This document shows, piece after piece, positions 37,601-47,080 of a stretch of 64,000 nt of DNA. Both the position numbers and the translations under genes were made by a program. The DNA is from Hymenolepis diminuta (lineage: Eukaryota; Platyhelminthes; Cestoda; Cyclophyllidea; Hymenolepididae). The stretch is taken from the NCBI GenBank assembly GCA_900708905.1, contig CAADRB010000059.1:390564-454563 (forward strand). The letters are read 5' to 3'. The notes under the pieces were generated by a model. It did not search any database. It saw nothing but the letters and a program-made list of their open reading frames with translations, and was not told the DNA's origin. The first letter of the stretch is position 1. Each line of letters begins with the position of its first letter.

Positions 37601-40600
37601 AGAAGCACGTGAGCTACTACCATCAAACTAACTTGATCATTAAAAGAAAACATCTAGCTAGCTCTTTAAGGCTTGGCCAATTCTACTACAATCTGACGAC
37701 TCTGCAATGCATTGTCGAATGCAAAATTAGGAAAATGCAAATGAATGCGGACATTTGCTCTTGAAAAGCAATATCAACTGTAATGTTCATCCACATACCT
37801 TGAAAGCTAGGTTCCAGGTGAATGCTCTCTCGAAAATCTCAAGAAATGGGATTTCTAAGGATAAAGGGATATTAATACTAAACGGAGCTTAGTTTCAAGA
37901 CCAAAACGTTCCGATTTACCTCCTTCTCCCCTCAATAAAAATTATATTTAAACCCATGTTGTATCTCTATCCAGTTCATACCTTTGATAGGGTCTCTTTG
38001 TTCAGAGTTTGGGAAAAAAATGTTATCAAATTTTGATTCTCTATGGCATCTGTCAAGGATGAACTGTACAATCAGAAAATTCCATCTCGAAATTGTACCC
38101 TGACAATCTCTTTTACAAACCAGTGAATTTCATTATGATCCAGAAGCGGATCTTATTTTTAATAAATGCTTAGATAAATGCAAAGATATGTTCAAAAAAG
38201 ACCTGGTTGACATCCCTGAGGAGAAAAGAGTTGGACGGCGGGAGATAAGAAATTGAGAGCTACATTCGTTCAATGGAATTGGAATTCGAGGAGGCAATAT
38301 CCATCCTCTATAAACTGCTCTGCGAAAAATCATCGAAATTTCGCATGAACTTCAAATTTTTAACGTTAACTTAGAGGTCTGATGGGGATTGGGTTGATTT
38401 TGCTACTCGGATAATCGAAAATTCTGAACAATCGGACTTCAAATCTAATTTAAATGATCATTTTAAGATTCTTGTGTTCCTTTGTGGTCTTCGGGATCCC
38501 TGCTATGCTGATGTCCGTGTAAGAACTTTAAATATGATTTCACCTTACGGGATTTAGTTGATGAATGTCGAAAAATGGACATCGTCCTGGATGACAAAGC
38601 TGTGATTCAACAGAACGCCAGTGAACATAGCTATGTTAGAAGAATTGCACAACCATCCGGGAAAATACTTTAAACAAGAACCTCTCATTACTGTGCCAGC
38701 TATGCGGCGAAATGCACTATTACGGAAATCGTCCTTACCGAAATCACATTTTTAATGTCTGGAGAAAGAAAGGATAAAGAAGCGAAATGTCGGAACGACA
38801 CGAAGGGTTATTTCGAGAAGAGGAGGATGCTGGAAATACTATTGGATTTTTTAATTATCTTAGTGTTGTCAGTTCAACCTATGAAGACAAAAGTTCTACT
38901 AAGCGATAGAATGTAACCTTGGTGATTAATGATAAGAAAGTCCAGTTGCACTTAGATACTGCCTCTGACATCACTTTGATTTCAAGAAAGACATGGGGAA
39001 CCTTGGCTGTTCAGTACTGAAACCGACAAACTATAACCCGAAACGTCTTTTATGACGTCTTGAAATTTGAAGGTGAATTTGATCGTCAAGTTTGTTGTGG
39101 TGATCATCAAATTATTGTAAAATGCTTCACGACGAATCAGTCTAACTTGGATCTTCTAGATCTCGATTGGTTGAACGAATTGGGGCTGCTGAAGCAGATC
39201 GCCCAATTCCTTACCGAAAAAATCATCTGTGACTCAGGTTACGAAATAAAATCACAAGAACCTGTTAATAAAACAGTTATGAGAAATGAATCTGATATTG
39301 GAACAACTGAAGATGAACATGAAAATTTTCCTCAGTTTTCTGAGACAACCTAGGTTGAAGCCCGAAAATATAAACAAATCTATACCTGAAAGATAAGTTT
39401 TCCGTCCTCAGCGCTCAGTTCTCTTCTCTACTATACAGAACGTAGAGGAAGAGCTGTCACATCTTGAAAGAATTGGCGTCCAACAACCGGTATTCTGCTC
39501 TAAATGGGTCTCGCCAGTTGCGGGTATAGGAGAAGAGAATGGCAGCGTTCGTTTTTGTGGCGATTTTTCCACAGGCTGAATGCAGCTCTTAAAGATGGCC
39601 ACCATCCTCTTCCTGTTGGTCAAGATAATATTTGCACCTCTCAACGGTGGCACATGTTTTGTGAAATTGGATTTACCAGAGGCTTATCTGTAAGTCGAGG
39701 TCGAACCAGAATGTCGTGAATATCTGATCATAAACAAGCACTGGGGTCCGAATGAATTTACTAGACTTCCGTTTGGAGTGAAAACAGTCCCCACTATCTT
39801 CTGACATAATGGATAATATGATAAGTGGACTAAAGGGCATAGCCTCATATATGGTCAATATCATAGTAGTTATCCAAACGAAGAAAGAACTCCAGAGGCA
39901 AATTGAGTGTCTGCTTGAATGTATTATCAATTATATTTCTCATCTGAGGTCAGAGAGATGTGAGTTCTCGAAATCCACTAAATATCTTGGCTCCATTTTC
40001 TGCCCGGAAAGTCACTATCCTGGTTCTGAATGAATTCAAGCTATTTTGGGCGTGCCATCTTCAGTCGATGTCCAAACTCTTTATTCATTCCTGAGATCAA
40101 TTAGTCGCTAATACAGTTTTCCATCTTCCTTACATGAAGTTCGTGGACCATTCAATCATCTGCTATGGAAAGATACTACTCTGCGGATTGTCAAAGAGCG
40201 TTTGAGAAGACGAAATCCACTCTGCAATCAGATATGCTTCTGACTCATTACAATTCAAATTTGTCGTTAGTCATCGCAGCAGATCCTTCGAATTACGGTG
40301 TAGGAGCAGTGATATCACTTGTTTTCTCAGATGGTTCAAAGAAGGCTGCTGCTCACGCATCATTGATACTAATGGAAGAGAACTATGGGCAAATTGAGAA
40401 AGAAGCACTTGCCATTGTTTATGCCGTGAAGTTCCATAAATTTGTCTATGGTCGTCACCTTACTCTTCTGACAGACCATAAATGTTTGTTATCAAGACAC
40501 TCCAACATATTCAGCGCATAGTCCTCAGTGCTGGGCAATAATTTTGGGAGGATATGACTTCGAAATCAAATATTGGAAGACCACTGGGTTCGGAAAACTT

Positions 40601-43012
40601 GACGGTTTATCACAATTAAATTCAAACCGAATCGTATCGCTAGCACATCTCTGGAAAAGGATATATACGGCATTCTGATCGACTCTATCTATCTATCCGG
40701 AATATTCCTGCCACGGTTGAGGAGATAAAGTACATTTCATCGGAATACTCACTCAATGAAAAAGCTATGAAATTTGTGAAAACGAAATGGCCATTCTCAT
40801 CATTAAAAGTGGACTCGCTGGATCTATTTCACTGTGGAAAGACATTATCTATTTTCGACTCCTGTTTGATATTTAATGAGAATTGTGTAATAACATTGAA
40901 AGATCTATCGGAGCCACATCGTTCGAATAGATGGAATAAGTCAAGTCACTCATGTCGTCAGATCAGTTCAGAGAGGGCAGATAAGTCACCCCCAATTTAT
41001 AAGTAAATTAAGTTTGTATACAAAGCATTTCTCCGTTTGACGTCAGTCATGTCTCGTTGTCGGTGTCTCGGCGTGATGATAGACACCCGTTTAGGTACCT
41101 ATGTTCAAACAGGCAAACACACAGTGGGACCGTCTGTGGATACTGTAGTGAAGATCTTATCCCCAGTCAATCATTTCTGATCGCCAGGTGTTGATAGACA
41201 TCCGCTGGCTATAGTATCTCCCATCGAAATATGAGACATCCATCTTGGGAATTCGAGACAAACCCCTTGGTCGGTCATGTCGTTGTCCAGTATCCGACAT
41301 TTGTTTTGCACACGTTAAGGTCACTTAAATTGAAAAACATATGAGATTTGTTTGGGTAAAATATTATTTTCTCATATATGACAGGCCCGTTTGTAGATTT
41401 GATCACCAGTCCGTCTTTGTCGCTAGATCGACAAGGAGACGAGAGAAATGTCATCGAGTTTTGGCAGTACATTGGGGGAATCAGTGAACACATCCGCACG
41501 CCCCCGTATCATTTACATTCAACCGGGCAGATGAAACGATTTGTCGACACGTTTAGAAGGGAAGGGGACGATGGAGGAAGTTATTCGAAAGTTCATAATG
41601 ATCTATGGAACAACTCTTCATACAATGCTTGTTAGTAAATTACCTGTTGAACTACCAATGAGAAGGACAATTCGTATAATCAACCATGCGAATAAATTGT
41701 CAAGAAGTTGTAAAAGAGGTGTGTTAGTTATCTTGTGTTTGCTAGTGATTTCCTAATCTGTCACTCCTTTACCTCTGAGACTATGGTCAAACGACGAGGT
41801 AAGTCATCTGCTAAGTCCGGGTAAGTAGTGCTGTTTGGATCAGGCAAAGAAACCAATTGAGGCCACGTATCGTGGCAACTAGATCAACACCATCTTCAAC
41901 CCTGTTCTAAATCCGAGTTGGACCCTTTCAAACTTCCAGTAAGTAAATTGTATAAGGCCCGAGAAGAAAACCCCAGAACGACGGATGCGCTGTTCTAAAA
42001 TGACTCGTCGAAAGCCCAGAAGACTTGAGATGAATTCCAAGTTGAAGTTATACGAGTAAGAAGCAAATTATGGTGAAGTGTCAGGGAGGAAATGAAAGAA
42101 TATGAATTGGACATTTTTGTCTTGACGATATTAAAATCATATTTCGTCTTCTTCCTTTTTATATTGAAAATGGCATTTAATCATGAAATTGTTTACCCGA
42201 ACGTATGAATAATCTTACAGAGGGCACAATTTGCCCAAGGCAACTGGATACGGTTATATTAAGCTCTAGCATCTATAAAGTTGCCCTCTCTACCCCTCTT
42301 ACTGTTATTATTGTGGGTATTTTGGGATTGAATTAGATTAAAATGCAAATTAGAAATTCTGTTATCTGATTAAGAGATTTATCTTGAAAGAGACCCCAAG
42401 TGAAAATTGTCCGAGTAAGTAGAAGCTGTGGTGATTCAGCCCGTTTTTTTTCTTTTAAGTCAAATTGGCTCTACTGGAAACCAGCTTTGATGCGGTAGCA
42501 GTTCAGATGCAACCGTGGATTGATGTAAGATGTATTGCGATTTCCTAATTCCCAAAATAGAAAATGCAAATAGGATTAGGAGCTTTCTTCCCAATGTCGG
42601 CCGTCTTTCGAAAGACAGGTGAACTCTTCACCCTGCGGTAAGATTACTTTTAATCCTCACCTACTCACTTTTAGACATTTATTGAATATTAGTACGACAA
42701 TCAGCGAGACTCCCGATTTCTACTGGGACAGACCAGAAGTTGAAAAATTATTCCAAAACCTCAAAAACGCCCTAAGTGTTCAAAGTAGAACTCATGTAAG
42801 TTATCACATTTCAATCATCTGTTTAGATCCTCAATTCGAAACTCAACACCTGCTGTGAATTAACAGAAATTCTGACAAATCATCTTGAAGCTCGACATTC
42901 CTCTCGTCTAGAGTGGATGATAATTCTACTCATTTTGGTGGAGGTAATCTTCGAAATTTCACGTTGGAATATGAGTTCTAGCGAGCACCAAGAGCGCTCT
43001 ACTCCAAAATAA
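28612..43012 (+). CDS. RMND1: RMND1, mitochondrial inner-membrane translation factor (DUF155), about 396 aa
   Basis: Nine exons join in frame: 28612-28845, 32068-32288, 35521-35560, 35649-35743, 36173-36321, 42460-42524, 42561-42637, 42675-42795, 42827-43012 (stop TAA). RMND1 anchors or stabilises mitochondrial ribosomes at the inner membrane. The first exon is a typical targeting peptide rich in Arg, Ser and Leu (LWRQGILRLAPSRWVPLARS). The DUF155 signature segments follow: TGVVVFWNVSDSE, IAFSDALAASVKLALLE, GELFTLRHLLNIS, ETPDFYWDRPEVEKLF. A C-terminal span (SRLEWMIILLILVEVIFE, about residues 366-382) closes it. No genomic ATG is in frame before the targeting peptide (the next is 28811, after it), so the start is inferred to come from an SL. 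Intron 5 (6.1 kb) holds a gypsy element; introns 6-8 are only 36, 37 and 31 bp. AATAAA overlaps the stop. Confidence 0.94.
34756..34990 (-). repeat. dispersed repeat B, reverse copy
   Basis: Reverse complement of the repeat at 23325-23540, located in RMND1 intron 2. The best-conserved block runs from ctcctgacagcgtcacagtt through atgacatgaagacaacttgt. Confidence 0.85.
37900..42060 (+). mobile_element. degenerate Ty3/gypsy retrotransposon in RMND1 intron 5
   Basis: Broken gag-pol remains run left to right: gag-like sequence from about 38120, a CxxC...H zinc-knuckle remnant near 38700, protease (HLDTASDITLISRK, about 38950), reverse transcriptase (NGGTCFVKLDLPEAYL, about 39650), RNase H (VIAADPSNYGVGAVIS, about 40275), integrase core (SEHIRTPPYHLHSTGQMKRF, about 41490) and a basic pol C terminus ending near 42059. 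Many stops and frameshifts interrupt it. The reverse-transcriptase metal site is destroyed, since the usual YxDD position reads YMVN (about 39850). A 414-bp LTR-like repeat is nested antisense at 40886-41299. Own LTRs are not clearly visible. The element lies in the sense direction of RMND1. It is an old inactive insertion; the boundaries are approximate. Confidence 0.85.
40886..41299 (-). repeat. LTR-like dispersed repeat, copy 4, nested in the gypsy fossil
   Basis: Full-length reverse copy of about 414 bp with LTR-like ends (read on the minus strand TGTCGGATACTGG...GTTATTACA). It interrupts pol sequence: the zinc-binding/linker part ends just left of it and the integrase core resumes right of it. 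It therefore inserted after the gypsy element. No exact target-site duplication can be made out. Confidence 0.88.
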
Positions 43013-43089
43013 AAATGTTAATAAATGCAAACGGTCTTTCTGTAGTAAAGGAAATTAGGGAAAGAGGGCACGTCAGCAGCATATTTATT
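43007..43089. terminator. facing poly(A) signals of RMND1 (+) and TBCA (-)
   Basis: AATAAA overlaps the RMND1 stop at about 43007-43012 and recurs near 43020. TTTATT at 43084-43089 is AATAAA for the minus-strand TBCA. The stops are 176 bp apart, so the 3' UTRs probably overlap or nearly touch. Confidence 0.55.
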
Positions 43090-43188
43090 TGGCTAAATTT
43101 GCGATAGGGTACAAAACTTAAACAATTCTTTTCAACTGGAGATTACAAGAGATTTATATAACAGGAATTGTCGGATAAATGCTTAGGC

Positions 43189-43603
43189 TTAGTGGTCGCA
43201 GGAACATTTTTCATCAAGAATTGTTTTGGCGCATTTATATTCCTCGTGGTCACATAAATCAAAACAGTCACCGAAGCAGGTCTCCAAATCACCGTAGGCT
43301 TTAGTCAAACGACTAGAGCAATCAGAAATCATCATCTTTGTCTCCTCGAGGAGTTCATTCTAAGAATGAAAAGTGATCAAAAGAAGCAGTATCGTACTGA
43401 TTTCTTGATTACAATATCCTCAGCACCGGAGGCTTTTTTTTCTTCGTGTTTCCGTTGAAGAATGGTGTATTCTTCCTCATACTTCTCTTTGTCCTTTGCT
43501 ATCCTGGATCGATTATATGTAATTCAATCAAAAAGTACCTCTTCACGACATTTGATTTAATTTTAAGCTGACGAAGCCTCGGATCAGTCGCCGACGTTGC
43601 CAT
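43189..43603 (-). CDS. TBCA: Tubulin-binding cofactor A, 108 aa
   Basis: Three minus-strand exons, 43603-43539, 43503-43413 and 43359-43189 (stop TAA), total 327 nt and 108 codons, the same length as human TBCA. The introns are 35 and 53 bp. TBCA captures folded beta-tubulin in the tubulin-folding pathway. The start ATSATDPRLRQLKIKSNVVK matches the conserved DPR-R-IKIKT-VVKR opening. A charged helix follows (AKDKEKYEEEYTILQRKHEE), then the diagnostic ETKMMISDCSSRL, equal to the ESRMMIPDC segment of vertebrate TBCA. The C-terminal helix is unusually rich in cysteine (ETCFGDCFDLCD, KCSCDH), more than I expect for the family. It is convergent with RMND1 and divergent from the TRC8-like gene 830 bp away. 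Confidence 0.95.
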
Positions 43604-44434
43604 AATGACCAACTTTATAATTTGAATGGCCGCTTAAGCGTAAATACCAATTGACACTGTGCTTAGGGTGAATTAATCATCTATAATTATAATATTTAAT
43701 TTTATGATTAACTAATATATGCATAAATATATAAGAGAAATTTATGTGTCCTATTTAAGGACACCAATAGTGATATATATTTTTGAAAATACAAATATGA
43801 AATTAATTAGCAAATGAAAAGTTTATTTTTTGTCGAAATTTTTAGATATACTTTGTAAATTATTATAAATGATCGTTTTTACAATTTTTTGGCATTAACT
43901 AAATCGGTTTTAAGAAAATGTGCGGAAAGTTTCCTTCCAATCTAATAAGTTAATAATTAGTGATACATATATTAAACTGAAGACGCAAAAAATCATTCTA
44001 GTATATTCTCCAATTTCCATTATTTGAAATCTCTGTTGAGGATTTGCCATTCTAATCAAGATCCTCAATCGATTATACAGATAGAAATATCATTTGTGCA
44101 TTTGCATTGATATTTCCCAAACTGATCTGATGCACTGTCTAAAACATTTAAATAAATAACCATTGTGAGCATGAGCAAGGAAAAAATGTTATATTACATA
44201 GAATTGAATATACAAATCTTCTGTTTACAGATATGATGTCAAAATCAGAGTTAACACTTTAACAAAAATAAGTATTTTAGTGTAAAAAATTCGTATCAGA
44301 ATTAAACTTCTATTATTTAGGCTATAGTTCAATTACAACTCTCTATTAGAAAGGATGTTTTCGGGATAATCATGCTTCTCATCGGCCACTATTAATGCGG
44401 ACTGCTTAAATACTTGCTATCCTGTTTTAGTTCG

Positions 44435-46830
44435 ATGAAATTGGCAGTTTGTGCAGATATTGCCTTTAGGGCACTACTAGTCCTCTTTATTGATAATGTT
44501 CTTGCGAGGAGAACTAATTGGATATTTAACTACAAAGATCGAATTGTGTCGTGGTTGGAATATAAGGATACAGTATACACTAATGGGATGTCGGATCTTC
44601 TTACTGCCATTGCAATCGCTTTCGGTACGTTGTTTTTTTTAACAATAGCTGTTTAGGGCCATGCATTTTTAAATTATTTGGAATAGCTTATCATCAGTCA
44701 AATTATTATTTCAGTGTTGGTGACTCAATTGTTTCTTTTATTTTAGCTCTCTCATACTGCGTCATAGCATTCTTTCTTACACCAAAGTTCCTCAGAATAA
44801 TAAGCCTCCTCTGTTTGCCCTTTCTTCTTGTTATTGCCACTGTCTTCTTTCTTGTTCGGCGGTTTAATGAGCTTGCTTATGATTTTCATCATTGGAGTGG
44901 TTATATCTTTTCCATCAAGTTTTGGCCTACACCTATACTCATCGCATTAACGGTCTTTGTTACCTTCAATCTGATTCCAAGAGTTCTTCGGCTTCAACCT
45001 CTAAGTCGTTCTCGTCAACTTTTTCAATGTGCTGACATTTTCTGTATTGCGGTCCTTCCAATTCTCTGCTACTGCCTCTCATGTTTGTTAACTCAGGAAC
45101 TTTTCGCCGAGAATCTCCACATTGGTATATCTGATGTTTCATCTCCAGCCGTTTGCGGTTACTTTTACGCTCTCGGAGGTCGAAGCAGTCATTTAAAACA
45201 TTCGGTCATGTTGAAATACTCTGACTGCCTCCATGCTCAATCTATTGCTAAAATTCTCACTGAGCAAACAATCACTTATTTTCCGGAAATCGTCACTGCT
45301 ATGCTCATGATCTACATTCTCGGAGGTTATTATTTTGGAAATGTCTTTACGTTTCTTGTTACCGCTATTCAAGATCAATCTGCCCAACTTTCTGCCGACT
45401 TGGCAGCCTATCTCACTGTCAATTGGAATCGCATTCGAGTGCCTATCGTCTTTCTCACGTTCTGGCTCGTTAAATTGGCCCTTGTAGTGTGTTTCGGTTC
45501 CACATTTTGGCCGATCGATGCCAAAGTTATTGAGCTTCTTTCTCGTGCCACAGATGAATCAGGGGTACCCATCAAGCATTCACTCAACTTCACCTTCCTT
45601 TCCACCTATGCTAATGAGGCGAATCTTGTCAATTCCACGTCACTCTACCAGCGTATATTTTATCGATTTCTTACTGGATCATTGGCTATCGGGGCGGAAA
45701 CATGGACGTCTGTTTACGGAGCCGCGGTGTTTGTTGGTCTTCTGTCAGGTGTAGTCGTTAACTTCCTCGCTTTTATTGTCGACCCATTCGGTGTAAATAT
45801 TGCCCAACTAATTCAAATTGCTGAACTTGAGCCAGTTGCCGCCAATCCTTGGATTCCTATCGAGGAACAGCTAATTAATAACGAGCATATTGAAGTCACA
45901 GCTGTTGAGCTCTTAAATAACACGAGTTGGAGTTGTGTCATTCTATTTGTCTTCCTTGCAATCCAATACGATCTACCCAACCTCACTTCTCACCAAAGGA
46001 TATTTTGCTTCTCCCACCTCCTCATTGTAATGGGTTTTACTTGTGTTTATCCAGTAGAGGCATTAGTTAAGGCCATTCTGTTAAGACTTGGCCTCCCTGG
46101 AACTCAATCCCCCTGGATCGAACACATTGTCCCGCTGATCTTCTGTGGCATGATGATCTTTCTTTCTGGATGTGTATTCGTATACTTTCCGGTATGGTTG
46201 TCTTATCTCCCCTATACAGGTAGGGGTTACCAACTACTTGGTGGAAAGCCGTCCTTAACCGGTGTTGGAAGTGGAGGAACTATTTCTGTCTACACCGGAT
46301 ACGCACAGCGTCTTAGGACATATCTATGCGGTGGTCAGCTCCTTCTTGATGTGACTTGCACCCTCTTTGAATATCTTCTTCACCAAGCACATCACAGATG
46401 GCCCCTCTGGACCGGATTCGGCAAATTTCTCGCACTTTCTCGACTCTTCAACATTTTTGTTAACTATCTTATCTCTCTTCTCTCTGTCCTGGTCATTCTC
46501 TGGCTCATTTTCTACGAATCTTTCGGTATTTGCCGTGTTTTTATCCTCATTGTGCATGTCTTCTTTGTGCTCTACCCCGCCACTTGTCGAGGAATTGTGT
46601 GGCTTAAAACGCGCTACCACTTGTCAGTCTCTATGTCGAAGATTCCCGCGCCAACTAAGGAGGAATTGGAGGCTTATGCTGATCACTGTGCCATTTGCTA
46701 TGAGTCGATGACAACGTCGGACGCGAAGAAAACTCGCTGTGCACACCTTTTTCACACAAAATGTCTAATTCAGTGGATTCGACGAAGGCCCATCTGTCCC
46801 ATGTGCAATTCAGAAATCTTCGCCTCGTAG
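44435..46830 (+). CDS. TRC8/RNF139-type multispan RING-H2 E3 ubiquitin ligase, 757 aa
   Basis: Two exons, 44435-44624 and 44747-46830 (stop TAG), join at phase 1. The start ATG 44435 lies 4 nt after an acceptor-like cctgttttag. The protein is almost all membrane spans (many hydrophobic helices between residues about 10 and 690), then a cytosolic RING at about residues 711-750: CAIC...CAHLFHTKC...CPMC with RING-H2 spacing. This layout is that of RNF139 (TRC8) and RNF145, ER ligases that control sterol-linked and ER-associated degradation. It is somewhat longer than the human proteins (about 663 aa) but ends seven residues after the RING, lacking the acidic tail of human TRC8. AATAAA follows at 46861-46866. 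The next gene, DNLZ, starts 250 bp downstream on the same strand. RNF139 versus RNF145 cannot be decided here. Confidence 0.92.
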
Positions 46831-47078
46831 CTGTGCACTTGCGATGAATTGATGATGGAGAATAAAGAAAATCTTGTGTGTATTTTTGGACACTTCTTAC
46901 TTCCCTTACCCTCCCTACCTGCCCACACTCACGGACATTGTTCCCGTTGAGGCGAAACGTATTTGCCTGTTATTTCTGGAGCATAAAATATAAAAAACTG
47001 TTCTTACTAGAGTCGCTTTTTTATACTCAACTCGGGTGGAGTTGTGATTCTTAAGACCAAATGTTTTCTTGTTTTCTC

Positions 47079-47080
47079 AG
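47079..47080 (+). promoter_or_regulatory. putative SL trans-splice acceptor supplying the DNLZ start codon
   Basis: The acceptor cttgttttctcag ends at 47080 and GTC ACC GTG TTC AGA begins directly in the DNLZ frame. The only nearby ATG (47061) is in another frame. The next in-frame ATG is at about 47341, inside the zinc domain. A leader ending in AUG gives Met-Val-Thr-Val-Phe-Arg and a mitochondrial presequence. Confidence 0.62.

Noticed and set aside
40765..41006. 79-codon frame continuing from pol into the nested repeat
   Set aside because: The right half is repeat sequence, so the frame is a chance fusion of gypsy and LTR-like DNA.
46367..46711. 114-codon frame inside the TRC8-like gene
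   Set aside because: Out-of-frame shadow of a hydrophobic coding region with skewed codon use.
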